Positions 1-12,200 of a stretch of 64,000 bases of DNA are shown here, one piece after another. Origin of the DNA: Lactifluus volemus (taxonomy: Eukaryota; Basidiomycota; Agaricomycetes; Russulales; Russulaceae); contig WTXI01000134.1 of NCBI GenBank assembly GCA_022376515.1, positions 1 through 64,000 on the forward strand. The letters are read 5' to 3'. Under the pieces are notes generated by a model. The model had not been told where the DNA came from and did not search any database. It saw only the letters and a list, made by a program, of their open reading frames with translations. Both the position numbers and the translations under genes were made by a program. Every line of letters starts with the position of its first letter. Within the stretch, counting starts at the first letter, position 1.

Positions 1-1190
1 GAATGGCACGAGTATCACCCAAGATACGTATCGCGCCAACGGCCTCGATTACATTACGAGCATCAATCTTCCCCATGCGATCTAGTCTTCTGGGAAAGGC
101 GTATGGAGTAAGTTGATGTGCACGTATAAGGGAAGCCTGCGTAGAGGGGAAGGGAGGCGAGGGAGACGGAACACGAAGGGAGATGAGTAGATAATAAGAC
201 TACTTGGAGTCTCGTGTTTACTCTACTTGAAATTTGAACGATGTGAGCCGCCAAGAGCACGACAGGCTTGTGCACGCAGGGAAAGCCGCGGCACAAACAG
301 CATGCTGATCGACGAAGGGTAACTTAAGATCGCACCAACTACTACAATTAGGTAAGCCTCCTTGACCAAGCACCCGTCAAAGTCCTCAAAATGGCACATT
401 TTTTATTTTGATCGTGAATGGGGTGCAAGGGTCTGAAGGCTTCGGTCTCGCAAGCGACGCGAATCTATCTGCCATACTCTACGACACCTTCACGACTTCG
501 CGTCCAAATTTTCTCGATCCTTAAGAAGACCACCATCCCCGCAGATGTACCAACTTTTGAGCCAATGCTCCTCCCCGACAGCCGGCGCGTGTTCATCTCA
601 GACCGGATTCTATGAGTGCTGGATTAGCCGAAAAAAAGCTACGAATATCATCACCGCCTGTAATCCGAGCCAGGGGCTTCAGGTAGCCCGTTCGTGATTG
701 TACCGAGAAATGACTGGGCTAGTACGAGATCAAACGTGCAGCGTCTTTCCGCGCGGCCCAAATGTCCCGCATGGGGAACCTCACTTGTTGCGGAAAACGT
801 TCGAACACTTCACGGAAGATGCCACGGGGAATCGGGGCCGTGTCGAGTGCAATGTCTGAATCCGTGGTGGTTCACAGCGCCGCCAAATGGGAATGTCTCC
901 CGATCTGGATTAGCTAGTTTTCGGTTGATACAACGAAAACAAATCTGTAGATAGTACCCTGCCGGGTTGTCCCATTCACCCTTCAGATTGTTGGTATGTG
1001 TGGTACAATTTACCGCACGATTTCCACAGAAAGTGATGCCGTTACTTGTAAGTTAGTAACTTAAATATTAGAGAATAAACAATTCGCAGAATCGGTAATC
1101 CCCATGTCGGACTTTGTAATTGTGGCACTGACTCAAAGTCCCAATTCCAACTTGAAACCACGTTCCAACTATCGGTATCGTGAATTCACA
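1..1190. other. no recognisable gene
   Basis: Only short unrelated open frames occur here on either strand. None shows a known motif, a plausible intron chain or similarity to the repeated families elsewhere in the window. Confidence 0.5.
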
Positions 1191-2191
1191 ATGTCTTTCA
1201 ATCCGTCACCCTTTCTTATAATGTCTTATCAAGATAGGAAATCGCTGTGTTTCGCGAAGACCGCCGCCTGTATGGCCGGGTCAGGGTGTCGTACGCCGGA
1301 GCTACTGACGACAATCCGGTGGTTCGTAGGGGTCGGAAGCCTGTCATATATCTCTACCCACCCTCCAGCCTATCCGATGTCACTGTACAGCTATCCCTCG
1401 CGTCATCCTGGTTGTTTTCAGCAGTTTACCCTCCACCTGCGACTACCATCAACCCCAAAGGATATCAGTCCCTAACCTGGACCGTCGCAGCAGAACCTGA
1501 CGGCACCTCGTTGACAAGACCACTGGTACAGAAGTGTCCTATCTATACTGGGAAGCAGTGTGAGTTCTGTTTGAATCTAGCACTGATCGGCTGACGCCAT
1601 TGAACTTTATCCTTCAGCGCGAATTCTCACTTCATAACGCCTGATACCTCTCGCGCCTCCACTCCTGTAGGAGACACGGAGACATTCGATCCTTCTCGCC
1701 CATCTGTGAGCCCGAAAAACTCGATCCTTCTCCCGATAGACCAAGTTCCAGGTTACCTTGATGCCACCCTCAAGGCGCTCACTCTACATACCGAGGCCCG
1801 CACGTCATTTATTACGTTTGTATCCATTCTCCTCACGCCGGGAGACAAATGAACTGACTTATTCATAATGAAATATTTCAGATATTGGTTACCGGATTTA
1901 CTGAAGCACAGATACGTCGCCCTGCGCTTCCTCGCTCAAGAATCATATGAGCAGGCCGCACCGATGCTCGTGTCGCCAACCCCCGACGTGGTCACCCGCG
2001 TGTCCATGCTCTTCCGTGGTGTGGAAATCGCAGATGTCGAACTTTGGGAGGAGGCGAGCGAACTTGCGCCCACAGTTGCCACGGCGGACAGTGCAACGTC
2101 CTGGGCGCAAGTTGTCGGCGTCGACGCTGCGCGTGCGTCTGATCGTGGGCTGTTTCGCGTGCTGGAGTGGGGCGGGATGGAAGTCAAATGA
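1191..2191 (+). pseudogene. family A pseudogene (ubiquitin-like start + KPVIYLYPP domain)
   Basis: This is a decayed copy of the gene family seen intact at 15853-17548 and 17867-19152. A start like the family N-terminus (FLIMSYQDRKS) is followed by a one-base shift, and exon 2, the rest of the ubiquitin-like module, is missing. The hallmark KPVIYLYPPSSLSDVTVQL follows from about 1342. A single-base deletion near 1505 then shifts the frame, in the stretch that is PDGTL...TTGTEVSYLYWEA in intact copies. The two last exons are still recognisable around a GT-AG intron near 1815-1881, ending in VLEWGGMEVK and a stop at 2191. I infer an inactive relic; two lesions plus a lost exon make a sequencing artefact unlikely. 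The function of the family is unknown. Confidence 0.75.
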
Positions 2192-2272
2192 GGGAGTGTA
2201 ATTTGAGGTGCCAGGGCCCGAGTGGTGCTTTTTTCAAAATGCTGTAAAGTGGTATACAAGGGTCTGACTGTA

Positions 2273-2978
2273 CTATATCCAACCTAACCATCGGCCACAC
2301 CCACCATTCGGACACTTTGTTATATCTCACTCATTTCTGGCCCGCGTCATTTTATATTTGGCAGGTATCATTTAATACATGTCTTTATGATATTTTAGGT
2401 GTTTTGGGGGCATGCAGTGTATTTTTCAATGAGAACGAAAAAGAGGTGAACTGTCACGCTTGCCGACTTGCCGAGTCTGTGCGTGGGAGACTCGGAGGGT
2501 TGAGTCACGTGCTGTCCGATGTGGCCGAAGCTCTGCAGCTGACGCGGCCCGTCAATAATACCGTATTTGGAACATGAGTAGTACAAATGTTAGGGGCCTG
2601 TGTTAGGGAGGCAAGTTCTCAATCCCATATTTCAAGCTCAAAGGAATGTCCCTTTTTTATTAGCTACAGGCTGTAAGGTCAAAAAGAAGTGCCAGCAGGT
2701 CACTGACTTCAAGTTCCCCATTCCTCAAGGTGGCATGCAGCCAATTCTAGTTCTAATTGGCTGGTTTAAATTTATATTTGCCCTTCAAATTACTTATTTG
2801 AGAGAGAAATGTTGCACTGAGGTTGTCATCGTTGAGTACAATGAACAGATTGGCTGGTGAGGTATCCATAGTGGCCGGTAAGGACATCACGGCAAGGCCC
2901 TGTCCATCACGTGGAGCCGGTGTGACACTGTGTGACTGTCCGAATGGTGGGTGTGGCCGATGGTTAGGTTGGATATAG
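2273..2978. mobile_element. MITE with long terminal inverted repeats, TA target duplication
   Basis: Positions 2271-2314 and 2937-2980 are exact reverse complements of each other over 44 bases (outer end TACTATATCC, inner end CATTCGGACA). Counting the outermost TA on each side as a target duplication leaves a roughly 706-bp element with 42-bp terminal repeats. TA duplication plus long inverted repeats and no transposase is typical of Tc1/mariner-derived MITEs. The short open frames inside show no known domain. Confidence 0.75.
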
Positions 2979-2980
2979 TA

Positions 2981-4700
2981 TTGCTTTCGCGAAGACTCAG
3001 ACTGCTACGTAAGATTTGCCGTGCAACGGCTCAGATCTTGGGAACGATGTGGTTTATTTATCATTTTTAGACTCGGCTGGTTCCGATGTCCGTGTGGGAT
3101 ACATAGTTTAGCCTTTACCGCACCGCAGTTCCGACCTCGCGCCACCCCATGTGTCACGGCCAACGCTAGAAAGCTCGGAGGGCCCATACGATAGTCGGCC
3201 CACCCCTAGTCGACATCCCCATTGTGTCACTTTGAGCATGTGCCCAGATATCTTTTCCAGTGGCCAATTCGAGAGCCTTGAATGAGGAAGAACTTGAAGA
3301 AGAACCAACGCGGAGTGAAATGTGTCAGTCTTCATTGTAAGTAAGGACAAGATTTTGCCCAACTTTGGCAAGAAACTACCAGTGATGTCTACCAACCTGC
3401 AGAAGCTTCCGCTCGACGCTTACGTCACGCTGGTACCATCGTCGCGGGTCGCGGCCGCATCGCCAACGCCCGGCTTGCCAGTGCTGCTCGAGCTCGCGTA
3501 ATGACTTTTTTTTTTGTTTCATAGGACCCATGCCGCGCACTGCGAGGAAAGTGGGAAACGCAGTGCACATTTGTACTGAGCCGGGGCATATCCATCTTCA
3601 TTGCCACCTCCGCAGGGCTGAGGATGACGTGTTTTTATTTTTGCTTCTGCTCCTGTGGCTAATCACGTTTACCGAATTTTGAGAACAACTCTGTAAATCA
3701 TGGTCTGGTGTGCGGTAGTTCGAACGCAGAGACTCGGATGGAGAGAGGCAGATCATGATGACGATCGACAGGCGGTGCTGACTCATCTACCACGTGGCTG
3801 ATACGCATAGAGTCGGATCAATTGTAACCTAGGTGGATCGCCACCTGCCACTGCCGACGCGGAATTGAGGTGTGTTCGCGCTCTCCCTCTCAAACTTGCG
3901 AGCGTATCTCCGAGTTGATACGTTTCCTCTTGTTTATGTCGTTCTCACACTTCTGCGCATGTCACGAAAAGACAAAGGGAAGGTGAGTGTGACTTGAATC
4001 TAGGGCCCAGCCTAGTGGCTTCAAGTTCGAACTTTGACTTTCGGCCGACTCAGATTGTCGAGATGGTTCGGATGGCGTCTATGCTGTGCCCACTGTTCCG
4101 TGTAACCATGCTACTTGAAATAAGCAGAAACAAGGGTGATAATTCGTGATAAGCGAAAAGTCGGTTCGCCACTGTAAATTTGAAGGCGCCGCTGGCAAGA
4201 CCGATGCGGGCTTCATCATCTCAAGCTGTCCTTCACGACTTTCCGTTTTTTTCTTCTCTTTCCTGCTAGACTCGGAGTGTGGTGAGGTTTTGGCAGGAGA
4301 GGTAAGGGAAGGTTGACAAGGGAAAAGTCTGGCGAGAACAGGCAATGACCCTGGAAGCACGGCGTGGATAGCCCCGTTGTAAGTTATCCTTTAACTTGTA
4401 CGTTACCGGTATCAGACGTCTTGTGCTTCACTTCCCTTAGCGTGCCTTAGCATCAGGCGCCGCCTCGCCCCCACAACGAGTGGCGGCTGATTGCAACTTA
4501 CTACATGACCGAGGGCGCTCAACTTGGATAGAAACTGCGTTGGGAACGCCTGCCCAACGCCGCGCTTCCGAGTCCGCATCCGAGTCCAAGGCAGGATACC
4601 TGCTTTAAATCTTCCATCTGCCGGGGACATCTCCTTCACGACCAGTGGCGGGCCCACGTATGACCCCTTTTTGTAATTTCGTTACCGCATTCGATTCGGG
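2981..4700. other. no recognisable gene
   Basis: Several 60-95 codon frames exist on the minus strand. None has a recognisable domain, a consistent splice pattern or a counterpart elsewhere in the window. A homopolymer of T sits near 3508-3517. Confidence 0.45.
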
Positions 4701-4911
4701 GCGGTTCCTCGTAGATAAATAGCTCGAAGAATTTGGAGTCCAGGCATCGAATTCTGCCTCCTTGTCAGGTGTGTATACCTTCTACCATCTTGATCTTCAT
4801 CCTTCTAACTTTTATTTCCACCATTTGGTAGCCAGGTCGTTCCCTTTTAGTCATTTTCCTCCATCCACACTCAACAGGCCGGTCCTGACCATCATTTTAC
4901 CCCCGACAAAA

Positions 4912-5118
4912 ATGTTGTTCTTCAAACTCTCGATTGCCGCTCTTCTTGCTCCCCTCGCCGTGTCGGCAGATCCAGTCCGCGGTGGTGGAAAGATGGTGAA
5001 ACGACGGCCCCTCGTGGTATTTCCGGAATTGTCCTCTATATTCGCGAACCCTCCGCAACCGACTGATCCCTCCGCCTTCTGTGACACTATCGGCATTGGT
5101 AGCCCTTGCAATCCGTAG
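4912..5118 (+). CDS. small secreted peptide precursor, 68 aa
   Basis: I chose the ATG at 4912 because it begins a classical signal peptide (MLFFKLSIAALLAPLAVSA, cleavage expected after residue 19). A longer in-frame start upstream would bury that signal. After the signal comes a short basic stretch with a Lys-Arg pair at residues 30-31, a Kex2-type processing site. A Pro-rich segment of about 37 residues follows and ends in CDTIGIGSPCNP, whose two cysteines (57 and 66) could close a nine-spaced loop. A weak TATA-like element (GATAAATAG, 4714-4722) lies about 190 bases upstream. No homologue is recognised. It could be a processed secreted peptide or small effector-like protein. A 148-codon frame on the opposite strand (4897-5343) shows no domain and I take it as a shadow. 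Confidence 0.5.
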   Translation: MLFFKLSIAALLAPLAVSADPVRGGGKMVKRRPLVVFPELSSIFANPPQPTDPSAFCDTIGIGSPCNP

Positions 5119-5600
5119 CGCAGCCCAATGTTGTAACCAGGCCACGTCCAATTGAGTTGGCGTTCGAGTCATAGCCACAACTGGTATTGTTGGTTTATTA
5201 GTAAACACAGAGCCTTTGTTTTGATAAATTTCACATTTATCTTGTCTGTGCGCCATCAGGATTATGGCCCAGAAAAATAAAGAATGTCGCTCCCGGTCAT
5301 TTTCTCCGCTTACTATGATCCGTAGGCTTTGATTGTGCCGCACCTATCATTGTGCCACACAGGCCTGTTGGTACTGTATCCATGTCCACGTTGCCGGCTG
5401 CAGCCGGGCCCCAGACATGCCTAGGGTCAGCTCCGCGTTCCACTGATGGTTCGATTTATCAAAGCATTGCTGGGCTGCTTCGCACGGGGGTGTAAAATCC
5501 GCGGTCGACATCTTATCTTCGAAGCGGGACCTGTGCGTGCTCTCGCCTTGCGCGATGGCGCGGCCGCAGTATCGTAGTCGAGTTGTGCGAGGCCACCTGC
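5119..5600. other. no recognisable gene
   Basis: This is the intergenic stretch downstream of the small secreted-peptide gene. No motif or repeat was seen. Confidence 0.4.
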
Positions 5601-5615
5601 ATCAACATTACCGTG

Positions 5616-6316
5616 ACTCCGACCATGTCTTCAGATGAGCTTATTTCAAACCTTCAGGCGCAACTGATGATGGACACGGCGAGATCGTCCGAAAGCGTAG
5701 AAGGCTCCTTCCGACCTACTGTAACATGGATATTGCTCCGCCTGAAGCCTCCCAGCTTGTTCCAAGTACCAGTAACTCCGATTCTCCGATCATCACTACT
5801 TCCATCGTTTGCCTCTTCTCCACCGCCCTCAGATCATAGTGCCACCTACTCGGCACATATATTATTCCACTGCATGATTTTACGTGTTTCAAACAACGAC
5901 CTTTTTCAGTTCCGCAGCATCATCTTCATCCCTGCCACCGAGGTGAACGTTTCAAGAGCTAGTACCATATCTGCATCACGCTTGCTCTTCACCACTTACT
6001 AGTATCATTGCCAACTCTCCGTCATGAAAACATCCCATTCACATCCCGTGGTCGGCCCCCTACCCTCTCCATCGTCCATCATACCGATGATGTCTATCGC
6101 ACACTGGAAATCATAAACCGCCTCGGCGCGCTCGAAAGAAAATACAACACTCTACGTCCGCGATGTCGAAGCACAGATAACCACCATGCGAGAGACGCTT
6201 CGGCGTCTGAGCGAAGATGTAGGTCGCCTCGAGGGCTTGGGATGTGCGCAGCCGCAGCTGTACAGACACCCTATCAGTGACTTCGAAAGGCACGGCCAGG
6301 AAATGGGTCCACATTG
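5616..6316 (+). pseudogene. fragmented gene with basic patch and coiled coil
   Basis: One frame near 5677-5830 reads a basic, nuclear-localisation-like patch (VRKRRRLLPTYC) followed by a Ser/Thr/Pro-rich stretch, and stops. Downstream, from about 6080, a frame with strong heptad character begins (TLEIINRLGALERKYNTL). After a one-base shift near 6150 it continues as EAQITTMRETLRRLSEDVGR and ends in a stop at 6316. The Ser-rich part has a diverged nucleotide copy at about 49320-49560, where the frame is open. The layout suggests a regulator-like protein, but no DNA-binding domain can be named. Either introns were missed or this is a decayed copy. Confidence 0.35.
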
Positions 6317-6587
6317 AATGATTAACGTATCCCTCATGTCAGTGGCTCTCGTCTTACAGATCGGATAGTGAACTGCGGATCCCAGAAGCCCGTTATCAAT
6401 GGGCGTAATTCAGAATCCCCCAGAGGCGAATTACGGTGCTAGTAATCGTGCACCAACTTTCACATTACGTTGTACGAACGACTCGGAGTACCAAGCCCTC
6501 TGCCCTTAGCTTCCCTGAAGTTTGCGATCCCACCCATTTAAGAACCTGGAAGTAGTGCACCGTAATGTGTCCACGTCTCTCTTCATT

Positions 6588-7082
6588 ATGTCTTCCAGTA
6601 CCCTTTTCATCATGAAGTATCACCGCAGGAAAGTCGCCGTGCTTCGTAACGAATGTTACCGTTATGATGTGGGTGATCTTATTGCTACGTCCTTTTCCAC
6701 AGCCCGGGCGTGCTGTACATGACAACCCTACTGACGCTCTGATTTTCGTCTCTTGGTGCGATCCCGCTTACGTTAGGATGTCGTCGGCATCGCACGACGC
6801 AATTTTCAGTCATTGAAGGATATCGCTCGCGCCGATGTAGTCTTGCTGGCCGAATTTCCCGAGTGTCGCGAAGAAGGCCTTGTTCAAATCACTGACAGTG
6901 TCTGGTCTACTATTCGCCAGACCGTCAAGTCTGTCACGGTTGCCCTAGAATCTGGTATGTCCAGGTGCTGTTCTCGATGACAGATGCGGTCCTACTTCTT
7001 TTCAGAGATGAAAGCTTTAACAGACGGCACCTCGCCACTCTTATCTAATGTCCTCGGAAGTGGCGAAAAGGACAAACATTGA
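6588..7082 (+). CDS. stand-alone ubiquitin-like module of family A, 111 aa
   Basis: Three exons (6588-6668, 6777-6954, 7006-7082) with GT-AG introns give a clean 112-codon frame. The introns fall exactly where those of the intact family A genes fall. The protein starts MSSSTLFIMKYHRRKVAVL and continues with a region rich in alternating strands (DVVLLAEF, SVWSTIRQTVKSVTVALE). I read this as a ubiquitin-like beta-grasp module, by pattern rather than by a scored match. Nothing of the KPVIYLYPP part is attached: the last exon gives only a short unrelated tail. It may be an expressed single-module protein or a truncated remnant of a longer gene. The closest relative is 14838-15277. Confidence 0.5.
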
Positions 7083-9137
7083 TTGATCTGATAAGCAGCA
7101 CGGTAGAAATCAAGAGAATGGGGCTGTGGGAACAAGATCACTGATAAAGTCTTGCATTTTCCCTCCCTTAAAATTTCGTACATACAGTTGTAAGGTCTGG
7201 CCATTCGGACTGTGTAGTTTCACCCTTTTCTACTTCGAGGTCGTCAACCATATCGCGGAGCCGTCGATCGGTTCATACAATTGACACCCTTCCCCGTGCA
7301 TAAACAAAGATGAACAAACCTGCCTCCTCGCTGTTTCCAGCTAAGCTCTGTGAAAATCTCCCTAGTGGACCTGGATGAGGCTGCCGCGGCTCATGGTGGT
7401 CCTCTACGACCAGATCCTCACGAGTCTGTATCATGGTGAGTATAGATGAGCAAGTTACAGAAGATCACCCCAGACGTCTCACATGGGTAGGATGTATGTA
7501 TGTTCCCATGTCATGGCAAAGCTTGACCATCAACTGTAAGTTCGGGACATGTCGGTGTGCCGTGTGCCAGAGTGAGAGTCACAAAGAGGCTCAGAGGCAA
7601 ATTTGAGGGCATGTTGCTTCTGGATGTTGCCTGAACTAGGTTGGATGAATGCGACACTGGCAGAGAGCTATTGTCGGACGGTAACTTGAAGTGTCTCGCA
7701 TCGGCTCGCGTGTCATGTGATCACACAGTTCGTGTGTGGAGCAGTGTTGTACAGGTCAGGCTGACTCGAGGTCAGAGAGGTCACGTCAGAGAGGTCACGT
7801 CGCATCGGTTGACCAAGTCAAAAGTCAAGGATCAGATGAGGGTCATAACGGCCCAAGAATCTGGGCGCGAACCTGAGTGCGAACCATCATTGATGACTCA
7901 GATGCTCTATTTCGATCAATTACGGACCCTTGACCATGACCCCGTCAAGCAAATCGGGTCACTTGACGGTGGGTCGGGGTCCGACTTCGTCAGACCCGGG
8001 TCATGACAACGCTGGTGTGGAGTAAGTTAGTATGCTTCAAATTTAATATATATTTTATCTGTTTTGTGTGAACTAATACTAAGCTAGGTGAAAAAACTAG
8101 ATGATAGGTATAAAAGTATCCCTAGGTGAAAGACTTGCTCTAGGCCTTTTGCTCTAGGCATGTGCCAGATGCAAAACTAGTACACACAATATTGCCGCCG
8201 GCAAGTCGGGCCTGGCCCTGGGGTCACAAACTTGGTCACTAGAAGTGACTATGTGACTTTGTCTAGTCACGCCAGTCACATTATTAACTACCGTTCGCAT
8301 TCCGAGTCTGCACTACTGGTAACGGCAATAGCTTGTATGAACACCTGTCAAGCCCGTCAATGACAGGAAGGGTCCAAACACCGCGAGACTCGCATAGGAA
8401 ATCTGGCCCAGGTCGAGGTCGACGAATACATGCATATATAGATGGGGTAGAGGAATCCGCCAAAATTATCCCTCTCAATGATACGATACGAAAGTCGAAC
8501 AAGTTTACTTTGGCTAATTCTGGGCCACGAGTGCCGTACCTTGACAGTCTTGGTAGATATTGTGGTGGTCCTTGGGGCGCTGCGCCGCTGGCCGCCGTGT
8601 CCCCATCAGGTAATGCAAAAGCCGCGTGGTTGGGGTAGAATTGATGGCGCTCACGCCCAACGAATCCTTGAACGAATCGATAAGTTATGACTTAGCTATG
8701 CTGTGTAATCCACTAGTTGGCCGAACAATAAATTAGCTGCGTCATGCCAGAGATCTCTCCTTTCACAATGATAGGTCATCACAGTGACGGATCCTAAATG
8801 GGGTAAAATGCACCGGATTCCCATCATCTTCTGGACCAGAAAGGTGCGGACTATGCGGCCGTAGTACTAGTAGCGCCTAGGGATGATGCATCGATGATGT
8901 ATCGTCACCAATTTCAGATTTTGGCTGTAATCTCGCGTCCGTGTTTTGTATCACTGGCAGTATCGTTAGCAGTCAAAACGGAACTTGAACTACGATGATG
9001 GGTGGGTTTGTGGACGAGTGGACGAGTGGTGGCCGCCTGGGGGGTCGGGGATCAAGCGGACAAGCGGACCGGCTGAGCATGTCAGGCTTGGCAGCTTCCC
9101 GGAATGAAGGCGGGGAACCACCAGGTATCACACCGCA
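7083..9137. other. no recognisable gene; short repeats rich in GTCAC
   Basis: No intron chain or domain could be built here. The stretch has an AT-rich part (about 8030-8130), repeated GTCAC words around 7770-8280 and a TATA-box-like TATAAAAG near 8110. It could hide a degraded mobile element, but no terminal repeats were found. Confidence 0.4.
7771..7798. repeat. tandem 14-bp repeat, two copies
   Basis: The unit GTCAGAGAGGTCAC occurs twice head to tail at 7771-7784 and 7785-7798. Confidence 0.8.
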
Positions 9138-9145
9138 TATAAATA
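9138..9145 (+). promoter_or_regulatory. TATA box of the Ppo-type gene
   Basis: TATAAATA lies 65 bases upstream of the ATG at 9210. That spacing fits a core promoter for the dioxygenase gene. Confidence 0.55.
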
Positions 9146-9209
9146 TCTTGAAAATGACATCCCATCAGGGCCTATACTTCATCCCCCTATACGTTCTCCT
9201 AGTGCCTCT

Positions 9210-12200
9210 ATGGATATACGCGGAGATATAGATTCGGTCCTCAATAAGTTGCACTCAGCTTCAGAATTTGTATCTGCCTCTGAAGCCCCAGTGGACACCC
9301 ACGGCGCTCGTTCAATCCCATCCTTGCTGACCCAATCCATTGATGACATTAAGAATGCCGTCGATAAAGGCCCACCCCTTACGCTTGATGAACTCGTGAG
9401 TGCTTGCTTACCTTGCTTCTTAACCGAGTCACATTGCGTACAGCTCATACTTTCTCTATAATAGCCTTCGTATATTAACGCTGCGATCAGTATCATTAAC
9501 GGTGGTGGCATAGATGATCGCCTCTACTTCGTATGGTCTTCTATTTATTGACAAGAGCTTCTTTCCGTGACACCCCCACTGTCCCATAGCTCGAGAACAT
9601 CCTCACATTGACGGCTAGGTTGCCAAAGGATTCAGTGTTTTCTACGAAGCTGCAGCAGGCTATTATCAGCACGTGTGAGCGCATTCATTTGGTGGAAATT
9701 GGGCTATTGTTCACAACAGTTTCATTTAGTGTACAAGGACCTACCGCACCCTCCCAGCGGATATCTTGCCCTTCCTGCCCCATACCAATCCTCGGTTACC
9801 CCCAGTGATTTTTGGAAAAACTGGGTCGATTACGCATACCGCGCCGCTGATGGTTCGAACAATAATCCTCTCATACCTAGCTTGGGAATGGCGGGTTCAC
9901 CCTATGCTCAATCTGTTCCACCCCTGCGCCCCCTGTCGCCCGCTGCATTGCCACCTCCGGAACTCGTCTTCGATAAACTGCTCAAGCGAGACAAGTTTGA
10001 ACCTCACCCTGGTGGAATCTCGTCTTTGTTCTTCGCTTTTGCGGACATTATCATACACAACATCTTCAACACGGACCCAGAAATCTGGGTGAGAAACAAC
10101 TCGAGCAGTTATCTGGACCTTAGCCCGCTATATGGTACTTCCGAAAAAACAGTCAAAAGCGTGCGCAAGTCTGATGGCACTGGACAAATACACAACGACG
10201 TTTTTACGGACTTTCGTTTGACCTGGATGCCGCCCGCTGTGTGTGCGCTTCTGGTCCTTTTTAGCCGTAACCACAACGTGAGCACTCCCATTTGCCTCTT
10301 TGCACCCTTTCCTCACGGTTCTCGAAAAAGTATGTGGCAGAGAAGATTCTCTCTATAAACGAACGTAAAACCTTCTGCTATCCACCACCCACCGATAAGT
10401 GCGCCCGAGACCGTCAAGATGAGGAAATATTTCAACGTGCCCGCCTGGTGAACACAAACTACTTTATGCAAATGATCTTGCGCGATTATGTTGGCGCTAT
10501 CCTCGGCCTCGTGCGCGATGGATCCGATTGGCGTCTCGACCCCTTGATGGTGCGTCCGGAGAGGACTTGATAACGTCTTCGCTCATATTCGAGCCACAGG
10601 ATATGCGTGATACCAATCACGAGGTTTCCCCCCGCGGCGAGGGCAATGTTGTGTCCATCGAATTCAACTTCGTTTATCGCTGGCATGCGGCATTGTCCGA
10701 GCAGGATAGGAAGTGGTCTGAGGAACTTTTTGCGAGACTTTTCCCAGGCACTGATATGAAGACGGTAAGTTGCCCTTCGGAGTCATTATGCACGCCCGTG
10801 GCTTACAGCTTGGCAGATCTCCGTAGAAGACTTCAAGAAAGAGTTAGGGAAATTGCGTCCTGATCCAGATGTCAAGCGGTGGGAGTTTGGCGGGTTTGTA
10901 ATGTCCTCCAGAAACACGAAAAGGAGATACTTACGCTCGGCTTCATAGCATCAAGCGAGATGGATCCGGGCGCTTCAACGATGCAGACATAGCGCGCATT
11001 CTTCAAAACGCGACTGAGGCGCCTGCGAGCGCTTTCAAGGCCCGGGGAATACCCGAGGTCTTGCGGGTAGTCGAACTTTTGGGTATCGAACAAGGTCGGA
11101 AATCGGGTACTTGCACGGTAAGGATGCTTTAGACGTGTTTCACTGGATCCTCATTCTGCTCTTCTAGATGAACGAGTTCCGCAAGTTTATGGGATTGCAG
11201 CGTAAGCTGTTTAAGTCCCATTGCATTGATTCGGGAAAAAACTAATAATTATCATTAGCGTTCAAGACATTCTTGGATTGGAACAAAGATGCCGCCGTCG
11301 CTGTGAGTTCACCCTCCTTTTCTTGCTTTGGCTCTCATTTTTGACCCTTCCCGGAGGCTGCTGCTGAGGCTCTATATCATGACATCGACAATTTGGAACT
11401 ATACGTCGGCCTGCAGGCAGAGCAGGCCAAGGAGCCCAGGCCTGGTGCTGGGCTCTGCCCAGGTTTCACTATTTCGCGTGCCATTCTCTCTGATGCCGTC
11501 GCCCTGACTCGCGGAGATCGTTTCATGACGATAGACCATACGCGTATGTGACTTTCTTCCCGTCTGTCGGAATGAATTCCCTAACACATTTCAACAGCAT
11601 TCAATCTCACCACTTGGGGCTACGATGATTGCCAAGCCAACGCGTCGGACGGATCGTACGGCGGTATGTTGACGAAATTGTTGTTCCGTCACCTGCCAAG
11701 TTTCTACCCTGTCACGTCTGCATACTCCCACTTCCCATTCTTGACGCCAACGAAGATGAAGGAGTTTGCCAGAGCCCTCTCCAGTGAGCTTGTGGTCAAG
11801 TACAAGTGGGACCGCCCACTCGTACCGACTGGCCCCACCATTGTTCTCAAGAAGTATGCGGAGGTACAGCAAGTGTTCGCAGAGCCCACAATCTTCAACT
11901 CGGGGGTTGAACAACGACTCAGCTACTTGTGTGGGGGTGTTAGGGTCAATACCACTCCCGTGCGTCCATCCTCCGTGTGCTGTCGTCCTACCTAACTCGC
12001 TCTTCTTTAAAGATTGAGCAGGTCCTTACCAGCGACAAGCAGTTGGAGGAGGCAACTCGAGCGATCTCTCAAATCACGGAGGGACTTATCAAACACAAGA
12101 AGCTAACTGCTGTCGGCCCTCAGACTATGTATCTTGATATTGTGCGAGATGTTATCAACCTTATTCCTGTGTATTGGCTGTCAAACAACATCGTAAGTTT

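Noticed and set aside
4897..5343. 148-codon minus-strand frame over the small secreted-peptide gene
   Set aside because: No motif. The plus strand explains the region better with a signal peptide and a short complete gene.
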